Source of the DNA: Byssochlamys sp. IMV 00236
Taxonomy: Eukaryota > Ascomycota > Eurotiomycetes > Eurotiales > Thermoascaceae
Direction: 5' to 3'
Assembly: GCA_001931875.2 (NCBI GenBank)
Contig: MSJH02000824.1
Location: 275,837-339,836, forward strand
DNA length: 64,000 bases
Each line of letters opens with the position of its first letter. The first letter of the stretch is position 1. The position numbers and the translations under genes are program-made. The notes beneath the pieces were generated by a model, which saw only the letters and a list, made by a program, of their open reading frames with translations, was not told where the DNA came from and ran no database searches. Of the stretch, positions 1 through 11,900 are shown in pieces.

Positions 1-686
1 GTTCCGCGTGCATCATGTTTGCTACAGAAAGGAGTAGCGCACCACCTACAACAAACCCACTCAAGGGTCTTTGAACGAGAGACTATGATCGGATCTACTT
101 GGATCGACGGCTTGATGGTGATGTCTTTCAAAGCAATTCATTCTCATTCTATGAACAGAAGTGTCTGTAAACGGGGGTATTGGGCATGTGTACCATTCCA
201 TAATGCTGGGTGCGCAAAAACCGACGAATATCCGTATGAGCAAAAGCAGATGTAGAAAAAGAAAAGAAAAAGGAGACCCAAGTTACTCATTCTGATTCTC
301 CTGTAAAATCAAGACCAAGCGCCAAACCCCGAGTGTCCATGATGCAACCGTCTGCGGGAAACGAAGCCCGAAAGAAAACAGAATCCCATGTTTGGGTAAT
401 AGACTGAAAATGAAATAGAACGCCTGCAGCGATGAGCGAGATGATCAACTCTCTGCAACCTTTATCGCCACCCTTGCCTTGCCACCGCCTTCCCGTCGTA
501 CAAAACTGCGAGTTATGATGGGCATAGGCCTGCTATACCACGATAATAAAGCCAGGATCGATACCGTTGCGAAAGGGCAAAGGTCGGCGAGGTCACCAAT
601 CAATGAATAGGACATGCATGCCGACATAGATATCTGTGATGAAACACATAGATCGTGGACGGTAGACAGCTAGACATGCAGCAGTC
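1..686. other. intergenic region, no gene seen
   Basis: This stretch lies downstream of the minus-strand SWIRM gene and probably holds its 3' untranslated region and terminator. Short open frames on both strands lack fungal coding character and recognisable motifs. An A/G-rich tract lies near 255-275. I see nothing else to annotate. Confidence 0.5.
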
Positions 687-1868
687 TCACTTGCGGTACT
701 TCTCAAAATGCTCAGGTTTAAACCAGCCTACTCTATCGTATGCGGTCCAGAGCTTGCTGGCCTTGTTGACATCTATCTTGCACGCTTGCTGCGCATCCGT
801 CTTTCGAAACTCTTTTCCAATGTTGAGAGCTCTGACACGAGCCTCGAAGATGCGACGCTTGCTGCAGAGATACGTCGCGCATGAGAGACGTAGAGTGGCA
901 GCCAGATTAATTTCAGCTGGATTGAGAGCATGACGATCTGGGTCATTGCTAAGGTCGAGCATCTGGCCTTTCCAATCCGCCTTCAGCGCTTTGGTGTTGC
1001 CACCGAGCGTCTCGATTGGAGGAGAATAATCCTTCAATGATGCGTAGTCTGTGTCGTCTCTGTTTGTTCCAATGACACGAGGCGCTCTTGAGGGGGCGGA
1101 AGGTGGCACATCAAAAGAATCCAGTGCATTCTGCTTGGGCGTCGATCTCGGTGTGCGCTTTACACGCGGCGTCCGGTTAGGTCGGGCCTGACTCGGTTGA
1201 TTCCTCTTCGTCGGGGCTGGTGCGATTTTCTTCAATTTGGTCTGAGTCGACTCGGGACGATATCTGTTCATCATGGCCAGCTGTTGCTCCAGAGTTTCCC
1301 GCTCTCGCCTTGCCCAAGCGGCAGGATTGCGATTGTAGACAGTCGAAACGATGGGCACACATGACAATGCAAGAAGATATTCATCTCGAGTTGGCTTGTT
1401 CACCTTGTTCTCGAACCGTGCCATGTGAGAATTGATATGCTCATCCACCAGCGCCTCAGCCGCTGGGGCGAGTACCGGTTCAAAGAGAGGCTCGTCGGTG
1501 GCGACATCGACGATCGAGTCATTGCGAGGAAATAGTACGGGATCTCTGGATGAGCCGACGGCCACCTCCTTTTCGAAATGTTCTGATGTATTCGACTTTC
1601 TCTTCTTGTTGCCTGTGTAGGGAGTGACGGGTGGCGATGGCAGATCGACTTCAGATTGAGCACGCTTGCGCTCAGCGGAAATTGGAGGGAGTTTGACCTC
1701 CTGGTGGAGAGATGCGTCTTGAGACATGGTATATGGCGAGAATGTCGACTGGAAACTGTCGTAGGGCTTCGCCTCTGGAGGAGACATCAGGCTGGAAACC
1801 GATGGTAGATTATTCATGATGGTCCTCTGGTGCTGTCCAAACGGTGAAACGGCAGCAGGTGCAGTCAT
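687..1868 (-). CDS. SWIRM-domain protein, Fun19/Laf-like
   Basis: An intronless frame of 393 residues. The first two-thirds is low-complexity and basic, rich in Ser, Pro, Thr, Lys and Arg, including the KRTPRSTPK stretch. The last 90 or so residues form a SWIRM domain: the helix run from LNPAEINLAATLRL through LCSKRRIFEAR ends in the typical KASKLWTAYDRVGWF. SWIRM domains are small helical modules of chromatin proteins. This arrangement, a disordered N-terminus with a C-terminal SWIRM, matches yeast Fun19 and fission-yeast Laf1/Laf2, which associate with the Clr6 histone deacetylase; a nuclear chromatin role is inferred from that. The open frame extends nine codons further upstream only to a GTG, so I chose the ATG at 1,868. 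A later in-frame ATG (starting MNNLPSVSSLM) is an alternative. Family call is firm; function is by homology. Confidence 0.88.
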   Translation of the reverse strand: MTAPAAVSPFGQHQRTIMNNLPSVSSLMSPPEAKPYDSFQSTFSPYTMSQDASLHQEVKLPPISAERKRAQSEVDLPSPPVTPYTGNKKRKSNTSEHFEKEVAVGSSRDPVLFPRNDSIVDVATDEPLFEPVLAPAAEALVDEHINSHMARFENKVNKPTRDEYLLALSCVPIVSTVYNRNPAAWARRERETLEQQLAMMNRYRPESTQTKLKKIAPAPTKRNQPSQARPNRTPRVKRTPRSTPKQNALDSFDVPPSAPSRAPRVIGTNRDDTDYASLKDYSPPIETLGGNTKALKADWKGQMLDLSNDPDRHALNPAEINLAATLRLSCATYLCSKRRIFEARVRALNIGKEFRKTDAQQACKIDVNKASKLWTAYDRVGWFKPEHFEKYRK

Positions 1869-3960
1869 CACCGGGTGATATCGCGAAGATGGCACAGTTC
1901 AGACCAGGATTGAGGGGGAGGAGAGCGGGGGAGGATGGATGAATTGAGATGATCAAGTGTCAGCGCAAAGATATATTGCTGAAGGCGATGAATGACGATG
2001 CCTGGAGGCGCAAGGCGATGTGGAAGTTAATGGAAGTTGGTCCAGAACGCTGGCAAATCGCACGTGAAGATGATTTGTCAGGGCAGCTTCTTTGTGTTGT
2101 CTGGTGTGGCGATACGGGCGATGCGGTAGTGTTCCCCTCGGCGATAAGGCTGACAATGGCCGATAAAGCAATTTGGCCCGGTGGAAAGTGTCCGAGTGCA
2201 ATTAATTCCTCTTGGTATATCCGAGACCAGCAAGAGAGAGAGAGAGACAGAGAGAGATAGGTAGAGAGAGAAGAGTGATGATGATGATGATGGGCAACCC
2301 AGGAACGTGGGGTCCTTGTCGCAGGATGAATCACAGGCGGGTAGATAAGTTAGGAGATGCGGGGAGGGGGAGGAATGGTTGCGGTGAGAGAGTTGATGAT
2401 GTGTTGCAGCCTCCGCCGGCAGAGCGACTGATTGATTAATTGATTGATGGATTAATCAAATTGATTGATTGATTCCAAGAAGGAGTGTTCTTGCAAGAAG
2501 AAACGGCAGGGCGAAAAGAAAAGGGAAAGAAAAAGGGGGGAGAGAGACAGTCCGAAAGGGGTCTGGGGGAATGGTGCCAATAAGTAGGTATTGGGTATCT
2601 CTTTTGCAGCTGACAATGAGTGAGTGATACTACTGAGTAAGAAGGCTGTGATGGATGGAGGGGGAAGCGCGGCGCGTAGAGAGAGAGAGAGAGAGAGAGA
2701 CAAAAGGATGGATGGATGGATGGATGACTGGTTTCAGGCTGCTGCGTTTCTCATCGGGTTGGGCCAAAGATTGCTAAGTAGCAGCACAGCCTTCTGGTGG
2801 TGAAGCCATTCGTATCTTGAAACGAATTCTTTCTCTTGCGCGTTTGTTAACTAGCAGTCAGTCCGTCAGCCAGCCAGTCAGCCAGTCAGTCAATCAATCA
2901 ATCAGTTAATCAGTTAATCAGTCAACCCAATTCAATCCAATTCAACTCAGTCCGTTTTCCTCCTTTTTTGGTCTTTCCCACTATCGATTGATTGACTCTC
3001 GATAGTCGCTGTTCCTTCACCAATCCATTGACCAAGCCAACCCAATCCAATCGAACCCCAACTCCAACTCCAGCGCCCTCTCCCTCTCCCTCTCCGTCTC
3101 TCCCTCTCTCACTTCTCACATCTCCCCCTCCCACTTCCATGGATAATCGGCTAGGCAGCCAGCCCCGACGGACGACGATAGGCCGATTGAGTCACATCGA
3201 GGGAGCAGCTGCCAACCAGCGCATGACATGGCCGGGGAACAATGACCAAGCCGACTGATTGACGACTGGCCCCGTGGTCTGCGCGGTGTGACTATCACTA
3301 GATAGGCGGCACACTAGGCTCTAGCAAATCCGGGTGGGGGAGGGGCCAGCAAGGGACTCTTGAGTCTGGGGCATTCATTGATGTTCGTTTTATTTTAGGC
3401 CTGTCTACGCGCCCAACTGCGATCTAGCGCCGACGATCGCCCGTCCGACAAGCAATTGGCTAATCACGAGAACTGAGGGGTTAATGAAGCGACTTCAGAC
3501 TATGGTATGTATGGTATGTACTCTACTTGGGGTATTATTATTATTATCATCATACCGTATATGGTATCCTAGGCTTACAATTGTTCACGCAGTAGTTAGT
3601 TAATAATTATTATTATTAACCATTTGGTTAAGAGAAAACCGTTGAGCTCCCCCCGCCACCCACGTGGCAATTAGAGACAGACGACACACTGTAGATGGTA
3701 TCTACCGTGGTCATATGGTTCTGTCGAAGGAACCGCTCACGAGGAGCTATAGCCCCGATGCTTGAAGTTCCCAAGTGTAAGGATTCCCTGCCATAAACAC
3801 TGGAGGTACTATTACGGTTTATTTTTGTCTAAATGGTCCTTTGTGATCTAAAGGGCGGCGGATTCGCAGACATAGCCACTATATATATATATATATACTG
3901 TAAATACCATCGCTCAGGGCTCAACGCGCTGCAAGGAATGTTGCATCACATGTCGCCTCC
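1869..3960. promoter_or_regulatory. long leader/promoter region of the SWIRM gene
   Basis: About 2.1 kb without a convincing gene. It is upstream of the SWIRM gene and downstream of the Zn2Cys6 gene, both on the minus strand. It is rich in simple repeats: GAGA runs near 2,230-2,270 and 2,680-2,700, a TGATGATGATG run near 2,277-2,291, (GGAT)n near 2,706-2,726, GATT-type repeats at about 2,430-2,475, CAGT/CAAT-type repeats at about 2,850-2,925, and (AT)n at about 3,880-3,898. The GATT and CAAT blocks are complementary in sense. Long, repeat-rich 5' leaders are usual for fungal regulatory genes; that this is one is inference. Confidence 0.4.
2430..2926. repeat. simple-repeat cluster with opposed GATT and CAAT blocks
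   Basis: GATT/GATG tandem units at about 2,430-2,475, GA repeats and GGAT repeats at about 2,680-2,726, and CAGT/CAAT units at about 2,850-2,925. The outer blocks are roughly inverted copies about 400 bp apart, so single-stranded DNA or RNA could pair here. These are microsatellites; open frames across them (poly-Ser/Leu) are artefacts. Confidence 0.6.
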
Positions 3961-5734
3961 TCAATCTATCCAGCATTGCGAAGACATGTCGTATACCTTC
4001 GTCCAAAGCTCCCAGCTTGCGCTCGTCTCTTGCCTGTAGGACAGCGTGAGAGTGTCCATTCGGCCATCCGGCGGGATCACGGTCACATCGTGTATTCGAT
4101 AGACAGCGGGGATCATGGGAAGTGATAGATCCCATCGGGTCGGAGAACTATTAAGGTCGAAGTCGTCGGCAGTATCCAAGTCTCGATAGAAGTCCCGTTC
4201 TTCGGTGCGAATTACCCTCCGCGCCACACATGCGGTAATGCTCGCGTCCCAAATACCTTCCCTTCGCGAAGAAGATTCCAATAGTCTGACCGCTTGGAGT
4301 CTTATTCGGTGGACGCGACATTTGAGGGCGGTATAGTAAAGTGGTGGACTCCATCCGATATGGATGACTGATCTGGACATGGGTGGGCAATGTCCCTGCC
4401 CGGGTAGTGCCTGGGGTTGCGATCTGGTCGCCCGGATCTTCGATATGACTATCAGTCGATCGATGATAGCGATGAATTGGTCGGTGTACAGATCGAAGAT
4501 TGACTCGTCATCCGGCCATTGACAAGCCTGTGCCATGATAGTGATCATGGCGTGGTATGCACCTAACATCTGGTAGGCGATTTCTTCATCTTCATCATCT
4601 TTTCTACATAGCTCTTGCCTGGATGCTTCATACGCAGCGAACCACTGTGCGAGCTCTGTCTGAAGGAGTCGTTGACAGTTGCCTAATGTTGAGGGATGCT
4701 CGTGAGAGAGAGATGCTGCTGGGTCCTGTGCGTGGCGGAATTGCTCGGTCAGATAGAGGACTTTGCTCAACAGCCGCTCCATCGGTACCCATGCTTCGTC
4801 GAAAGAGCGAAATCTGGGGATCTGTGCCATCGTTATGGAGTCTTGCAGGAGTATGCAAGGATCCTGATGGCGCTGTCTTAATAGAACGACCTGGAGGTAC
4901 AGCTTGGAGAATGCCTCGACGATCCAATCGTCGACGTCTCCTTGAGGCGGCTGCAGGCGGATAATCCCCTTGTCGCGCATGCTGGATGGGTTCTGCAGTT
5001 CGCTGAGAATCTTCAATCCACTTTGGAGATGAGTTTCAGCAGTTCGAAAGCGCCCACGCAGATATTCAAGACACACGAAGACCACACACGCAATCAGCGC
5101 GATGCGAACCGACGAGCCATTACTTTTGTCGGGGGTATGAGACCGGAGGTGGCCAATGGCCTTGGTGTAATGCCGCAACATAAACTGCTCCTGGTCATCA
5201 ATGGCGTCCCTGGCGCACTCATCTTGGTCGTCGAGATGGAGAAACTCTCGTCGATGGACGGCGCTCAAGGTCATGATGGCATGCCAGATCGCGGGCTCGG
5301 TCTGGCCCGCCTGGAAGAGGAGCGTGTTCCAGAAGGGCAGAGCGAAGAATCCGGGCATCTTCGTGACGGTCCGCAGCTGAAACCATTCGAAGTGTTGTAC
5401 TTCGTCTGCCGTCCTTGAACGGCTGGCGAGAGACAACAACATGACGCCGCCATGCTGCGATGCCAGGGAGCGCTGGCGGTTGCCGTAGGAGTCGCCGCCT
5501 CCCCAGATGCCGTAGCCATCGCAGACCCGACCGGTAGAGACGCACCGGTGACAAGCTGGACGGGCTTCATCGCATTTGACCTTGCGGATCCTACATGGCG
5601 CATGAGCTGCGATCTTTGCCGAGCGATGGGGAGCAACTTGCTTACTTGCAGGTCCGGCAGCCGGATTTCACGCGGGCCTGGCGTCTCCGACGGTTGATTC
5701 CCGGATGATCTGACCGGCCATTTTGATCCATCAT
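3961..5734 (-). CDS. Zn2Cys6 transcription factor, fungal-specific
   Basis: Two exons, 5734-5646 and 5590-3961, separated by a 55-nt intron (GTAAGC...TGTAG) that splits the zinc cluster; spliced length is 572 residues. The cluster is complete only after splicing: Cys 26, 29, 36, 43, 46 and 53, spacing CX2CX6CX6CX2CX6C, preceded by a basic RRRRQAR run. The rest resembles the 'fungal specific transcription factor' middle homology region (Fungal_trans_2 type), with segments such as LFQAGQTEPAIWHAIMTLSA and a helical IALIACVVFVCLEYLRGRF. It is expected to bind CGG-containing sites in the nucleus. It is divergent from the aldo-keto reductase, sharing its promoter, so that gene is a likely target (inference). 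The start is the first ATG of an ATG-ATG pair; the frame is open further upstream, so an earlier start is possible. Confidence 0.9.
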
Positions 5735-6393
5735 GACCAAGGCGTGGAATGTCCCACGATGCCCGCCCGAGCAAGGCGAAGAGCAGGGAAAGGGACGTAA
5801 GTATATACGCCGCGGTGCGGGATGTCGATTGGCCGGCTCGGAAGTGGTTTGGGAACAAGTGGTCCAGCTTTTCTCGATAGCAGGCAACCTCATTGGCGGG
5901 CTCGGCAATCTAGCATTTTGGTTGGACAGTGACTATAATTATTATATAGTCCGTCAACGACTGTTATAGTGAACCTGGGTCGTTATACACCATACTTCTT
6001 GAGCTTAATTATGCTAAGCTATTTAATTATATGCCGTCGTACAAGACATGTTGATTGGTCTGCTCGGAATATCAGCCGTTCGACTGGTAGAGAGAGAGAA
6101 AAAAAGAAGAAGAAAACAATGGGACAACGCTTGCCATTGCGGGCTCTCGGGGGGTCTACTTACCTATGACCGGACTGTATGGATTGCTCAGCCTTCCATA
6201 AATGCAAATCAACGACTTGACAACCTCACGGAGTTTGAGGGGACCCGAAATTGGGCACGACTGGTGCCGGTCTCGACCGAAGAGCGCTCCCTATAAATAT
6301 AGATAATGCTTCCATGCTTCGAAGAATCTACATCTCGTCAATCATCCACTCTCACCGTACCACGACCAATCTTCCTGACCTCCCTGCTTCAAT
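5735..6393. promoter_or_regulatory. bidirectional promoter between regulator and aldo-keto reductase
   Basis: 659 bp between two divergent start codons. For the plus-strand gene, TATAAATA lies at 6,292-6,299, about 100 bp before the ATG. A CGG-N8-CCG inverted pair lies at 6,065-6,078, the kind of everted or inverted CGG site Zn2Cys6 dimers bind. A GACTATA/TATAGTC inverted repeat with a 7-bp spacer lies at 5,931-5,951 in an AT-rich part. Promoter role follows from position; binding by the neighbouring regulator is inference. Confidence 0.6.
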
Positions 6394-7627
6394 ATGTCCG
6401 TCCAATCGGTCCCGCTTCGCCAGCTAGGCAAGGATGGTCCCAGCGTGCCAGCGTTGGGTTACGGGCTGATGGGCTTGTCTGGTCTCTATGGCAAACCGCC
6501 TGGCGATGAAGAGCGCTTGAAAGTCTTGGACCGGGCCTTTGAATTAGGTGCCAGATTCTGGGACACCGCTGAGTGAGCCTCAAGCGTCCTTGAATCCTGA
6601 CCGCGCTGACCCACCGCAGTGTCTACCTCGATAACCAAGAGTTGATCGCCAAATGGTTCAGGCGCACGGGAAAACGAAACGAAGTCTTCCTGGCGTCCAA
6701 ATTCGGGATCGTCATGGACCTGGAAAAGTTCCAGTTCAAGGGCATCAATAGCTCAGCCGAGTATTGCAAGCAGACGTGCGAGAAGAATCTGCAGAGACTA
6801 GGCGTCGATTACATCGATCTCTGTGCGTGCACCAGCNNNNNNNNNNNNNNNNNNNNACCCCCCCCCCCCAAATGACGATTGCAGGCTGTCTTCATTTCGA
6901 GAACTGACTCGTACAAGATTATGCCCATCGTGTCAACCCTGCCACCCCAATCGAGCAGACTATGCGAGCGATGGCGGAACTGCAAGCGTAAGAAGACCGC
7001 TCCATAAGTCAAGACATTGATCTAATGACTACCAGAGAGGGGAAGATTAAGCACATTGGACTGTGTGAGGTCAATTCAAACACTCTTCGACGGGCCTGTA
7101 AGGTCGCGCATGTCGCGGCTGTCCAAATGGAATACTCTCCCTTCGTGCTGGATGTTGAAACCGAAGCCAGCGGGAACTTGATCCAAACTTGCCGGGAACT
7201 CGGCGTTGCCATCGTCTGCTCTTCTCCGCTTGGACGAGGCATGCTCACCGGAGCGTTCATGACCAAGGAATCTATCAGCGGTGAAGGAGACATGCGCGCA
7301 AAGGAGTTCCCTCGCTTCCAGGAAGAGAACTTCAAAGAAAATGTCGAGCTTGTCGCCCAATTCAAGACATTCGCCGACAAGAAAGGATGTACACCGTCCC
7401 AGTTGGCGATTGCCTGGCTTCTAAAACAGGGTGATGACGTGATCCCGATTCCTGGAACTATGAAGATCAAGTACCTCGAGCAGAATTGGAATGCTCTCAA
7501 AGTTCAGCTCAGCGATGGAGAGCAAGCTGAGATCCGCAAATTCCTGGAAAGCGCCGAGGTTAAGGGATACAAGTCCACACATGCGGCTAGGCTAATCGAT
7601 CGGCAGGACACGAAGGAGGATGTTTGA
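6394..7627 (+). CDS. aldo-keto reductase, YakC/AKR13-like
   Basis: Four exons: 6394-6572, 6620-6822, 6918-6987 and 7036-7627; spliced product 347 residues, about the usual length for the family. All junctions are GT-AG and keep frame. The catalytic tetrad is complete: Asp57 and Tyr62 in WDTADVY, Lys87 in LASKFG, His131 in YYAHR (the Tyr codon before it is completed across intron 2). Later blocks SPLGRGMLTG and IPIPGTMKIKYLEQN fit the NADPH-binding end of the barrel. These enzymes reduce carbonyl groups with NADPH in the cytosol; YakC/pyridoxal-reductase-like members are the closest by the WDTAD and LYGKP style, but the substrate is unknown. Intron 2 contains a 20-N gap and a C12 run, so it may be incomplete, but the coding sequence is unaffected. 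Confidence 0.92.
6837..6869. other. 20-N assembly gap next to a C12 run, inside an intron
   Basis: Ns at 6,837-6,856 are followed by A and twelve Cs (6,858-6,869). It lies within intron 2 of the aldo-keto reductase (6,823-6,917). The homopolymer probably caused the break; true gap length is unknown. Confidence 0.9.
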
Positions 7628-8988
7628 TATTAATCGCCCAAGGAGACCTTAGCAGGTCTTAGAGCATTCGCCTATACTTTATAGATAATCTGAAGACTCT
7701 TTGGTTCCCAGTTTCTATTTTCAGATAGATTTTCACTAGTCTACTCTATATAGGCTTGAATAATCACTAGGGTCGTGCGCGACTTGGAACAGGATTGCAA
7801 GCTGATTCAACCGAGTAATAACTCAAGGCTTCTATTCCTTGATCGTCCCGCGGTAAGGGAAGATTATATCTAAGTCTTTCTTTCGTTCTTCTTCTTCTTC
7901 TTCTTTTTCTTGAATTGGAGAATCGTGCTTGTTTATCTATACCTTCACTAGAGGTAAATATACTTATTACCTTAAACCAACAAATTATAATTACCTAGTA
8001 GCCGAATAATTACACTAGTAAGTTATATAGCTTAGGCGAATTCTAGGGTATAATAGATTATCATCGACTCAGTGATAACTATTATATATCAAGATATACT
8101 GTAGCTAAGTCTGAGGGACATAATCGCAATGTTCACAAATGGCATGACCACACTGACGGCACGCAGAGCTATCCTCAAACACCTGTGGACCAAGGCCACA
8201 TTTACACTAATAGGGTATTATATTTTTAGCTTTAATCGCCTTATAAAATTCGAGGTGTTTATAAAAGCTTACACATATATACATGTATATGCCCCCTGGG
8301 AGTATCACTGGATTCGAAAGGGAATAGCAATAACGGTGCCTTTCACTGTGGCGATAGAGGTTTATCTGGCTCTGTTAATAACCACATTATGTTTTGCCAG
8401 TGTTCCTGACATAGCACAATTCCATTACTATGACTTACTTGATTCGCCATAATTCCAGACTGTACAAGGCATATACAACCGCATTGTGGCAGCTCTAAAC
8501 TATTAGTATAGGGCGATAGGTAAGAGCCATCGGGGACATAGCTTTTGCAATCCCGAAGAAAACACATAGTATAGCGAAGAAAAACCTTTAGCAAAACCAC
8601 GTTCTTGGGCCTTTAGATAGATTTATCGCCAGAAATAATAGATTTATATAGGCCTAGTGCGGGGTTTTGTCGAAAACGTGACCGCTTCCTATTGGCTTGG
8701 GTTCTCGCTTTCAGTCTTATATTCAAATTCCACATCTGGCCCCCAAGTGGCAGTGGCATACTGTAATTGAGCACGCCCTTACTTACTCGGTAATGTAGAA
8801 CGAGACTGCCATTGACTATGCAAAAGATACCATTACGCTTTTCAAGAGGACCTTGCTCCTAGGGCTTTAATCTGGCGGGGTGGGGTAACTTCGGTGATCC
8901 AAATTAGAATCGATATAATCAAACAGGTCATAATATGCATGAAGGACTAGTATAGGACGAAGATAAATAGTCGCCACATAACCCCTGC
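7628..8988. other. intergenic region between convergent genes
   Basis: The aldo-keto reductase (plus) and the NLR (minus) converge here, so both 3' ends lie in this stretch. It is AT-rich with a TTC microsatellite near 7,882-7,905. Two overlapping open frames of 107 and 85 codons (plus 8,129-8,452; minus 8,343-8,600) have no recognisable motif and I do not call them genes. Confidence 0.5.
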
Positions 8989-11900
8989 TTAAGTACAGAA
9001 TTCTATAAGAGAGAACCCCCCCGATGTGTGCCCCAGGGCAACTTTACGTTCCTTCACTGCTGAACAGGACGGCCGACGCGCCGGTGGCAGCCATAGAACC
9101 TTTGCACCGTTGAACGATATCCAATCGTCTTCTACCAATACCTCAGCGGTAGCGGTGGCAGCAAGGAAGCTGCAATTATTGGGCGAGAACTGAATATTCA
9201 GATGCACAAAGTTTGTTCCTAGAGAAGTACCGCGATTTGAAAATTCCATGTCAGTGACAAGGCCTTCGACTGACAGATTTTGTTTCAAGGCCCCAGTGAG
9301 AGAATCCCAAATTTTGACTGTGTTATCAGTGAAAGCTGATGCCAGCAGTTGACAGTCCGGCGAGAGTGCTACGGCCCTAACTGCCCCTAAATGACTATTA
9401 AGGGTGTGTCGCAATGTTCCAGCACTAGTATCCCAGAGTTTAACTATACCGTCATTGGAGCCAGATATAAGAAACCGACCATCTAGCGAGAACTTAACAG
9501 TCCGAATAAAATCCAAATGGCCCTCCAAAGTCTGTAGCAAGGTTCCAGTAATCGCATCCCAAAGCTTGACTGTTCTGTCAATGGAGCCTGATGCCAGCAT
9601 CTTACCATCCGGTGAGAATGTGATTATACCGACTGAGCCCAAATGACCGTCAATAGTCTGCTGTGCGGCCCTCTTCTCGATGAAGTTGCCTTGCAAGACT
9701 TCGGTGGAGATGTCCCAGAGCTTAGCTGTGCTATCAAAAGAACCTGATGCCAGTAGTTGACTGTCTGGCGAGAAAGCCACAGTCCAAACTGAGAATGTGT
9801 GGCCCTCTAGAGTTCGTCGCAAGGCACCAGTGGTCGTATCCCAGAGCCTAATAGCACTGTCATGAGTGCCAGATGCCAGAAGTCGACTGTCTGGTGAGAA
9901 TGCCACAGCCCCAACTGAACCTTGGAAACCGTCCAGGGTCTCTTGCAGAGGTCCTTCAACAGTAAGCGTTCGTTTTAAGGCGCCCGAACTGGTATCCCAG
10001 AGTTTTATAGTACTATCATGAGAACCTGACGCTAGCAATCGACCACATGATGAGAATGCAATGGCTCGAACTAAATCTAAATGGTCTTCCAGAGTCCGTT
10101 GTAATAATCCAGTTGTAGTATCCCAGAGCCTTATTGTCTTGTCATGAGAGCCAGAAGCCAGCACTTTGCCGTCTGGTGAAAAAGCCACAGCCTGAACGGG
10201 ATGTGTATGACCCTTGAAAGTATGCTTCAGAAAGCCAGTGGCAGTATCCCAGAGCTTAACAGTGCTATCGACTGAGCCAGATACTATGAGTTTGCCATTT
10301 GGTGAGAACTCCACAGACCAAACCGATCCAGAATGGCCGCAGAAAGTCTTTTGTAGGGCTCCAGTAACAGCATCCCAGAGCTTTATGGTATTATCGTGAG
10401 AACCCGATGCTAATAACAGACCGCAGGACGAGAATGCAATAGTCCTGATCCAACCTAAATGACCCTCTAGAGTCTGTTGTAATGACCCAGTCATAGTATC
10501 CCAGAGCTTGATAGTCTTGTCATGTGAACCTGTTACCAGCGTCTGGTTGTTTGGTGAGAAAGCTACCGCTCCGACAGCGCCTGAATGGCCTTCTAGTGTC
10601 TGTAGCTCTGAACCCCATAGCTTTTCGACCTTTGGAAACATTCTTATCGAGCTGGGGTGCTCTCTGCCGAAAAGCTTTCTTATCATAGACATTTCTGGTG
10701 CAAATATAAGGCACGAAGAATATAGTTGGAGCGGGGCGATATCAGCGATGTATCTATTTCTAAGTATAAATCGCCGCAGATCGAGTATAAATTGGGCTAT
10801 TTCACAATCCTTGTTGCTCTAATCAGGAATTTGGCTCTGTTATTAGGTTAAAAAAGGTTCCAGGCTATAACTTACATGTGTAACTGACTGTAATAGATGG
10901 ATCATTACTAAGGCTTCAGAAAGGATGCCTAGAAGACTCATAGCCTCCAACCAGTGGAGAAAATGCACCTTAAGGAATGAAATAGCCGTCACCGCTTCCA
11001 TGGTAGGATCTTCACTTTGTATCAAATGCTGTGCCCAGTAACGACAAGAGTATTGTAACTCCGGGGGTAGATGGCGATTAATGGAGGTGGTGTGGATTTC
11101 GCTGCGTTGTATACCATCACCTTGCAGGTTGCAGATATTCTTCTTCAGTCTCTGTCCCATAATGTTTAAGCATCGTGCTATGAGATTTTGGTGCGCCTTT
11201 TTTTCATCTATCCAGAATAGACTGCTATCCCTTTTTTGGGGATCCAGAAGGAAGTCTCTAAATGATAGATGGAAAAGCCTGACAGGTATATCCGAATTGT
11301 CGGGTATTCTGAGAACAGAGTGGAAGGGTCTTAATCGATCGTTGATGTCGTCCTTCTCTACATCTAAGAGACGAGAGAGGGCATTGACAGAGAGTGGAGT
11401 GAAGAGAAGAATAATGACTCCGACAATATCCTTGAATTCTCGGACTAGCCACCGCAACTCCCATGTATCCTGGCCAATAAGGAGTTGATTTAGCAAGGGC
11501 ATATATGTGTTATCCATCTTTGAAACATAGATAGATTGGTCTGTAAGAATCGCATTAAGACGTTTCTGGGGATTCCAATTCACATCACTAATAAATCGGA
11601 ATATAGTGGCAGCCGAAATAAATAGCGGGGCAGCTTTTTTGATCAGGATCTTGATAGACTCTTCCCCAGGCCAGTCGTGCGAAAGTGATCGCTCCTGCCT
11701 CAATATGGAAAACTGATCCTCAATATATATGGATATGTCATGTTCAATCACTTGGTTCGGAATTTCATGGAGGATCAAATCTTGATAGGCATTGGTAATT
11801 CTCTCGAAGCCTAATCTGATTGGCAACACCGGCCTGCTTGTTAACAAAAATCGTAACTGCAGCGAACTTGACTTTTGGATGCGTGGCAACAGATGGAGAA

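Noticed and set aside
19..255. 78-codon open frame at the start of the window
   Set aside because: Mirrored by an antisense frame over the same bases; no motif or coding bias.
2452..3258. Open frames rich in Ser/Leu or Pro/Ser on both strands
   Set aside because: They arise from GA, CT and CAAT microsatellites.
4557..5418. Plus-strand open frames of 135 and 158 codons opposite the Zn2Cys6 gene
   Set aside because: Antisense to a long, motif-bearing exon; no independent support.
8129..8452. 107-codon open frame between the aldo-keto reductase and the NLR
   Set aside because: Hydrophobic, AT-driven composition, no recognisable motif, and an overlapping antisense frame of similar length. Nothing separates it from chance.
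9404..10822. Plus-strand open frames opposite the WD40 region
   Set aside because: Antisense shadows of a repetitive coding exon; they repeat with the same 126-bp period.
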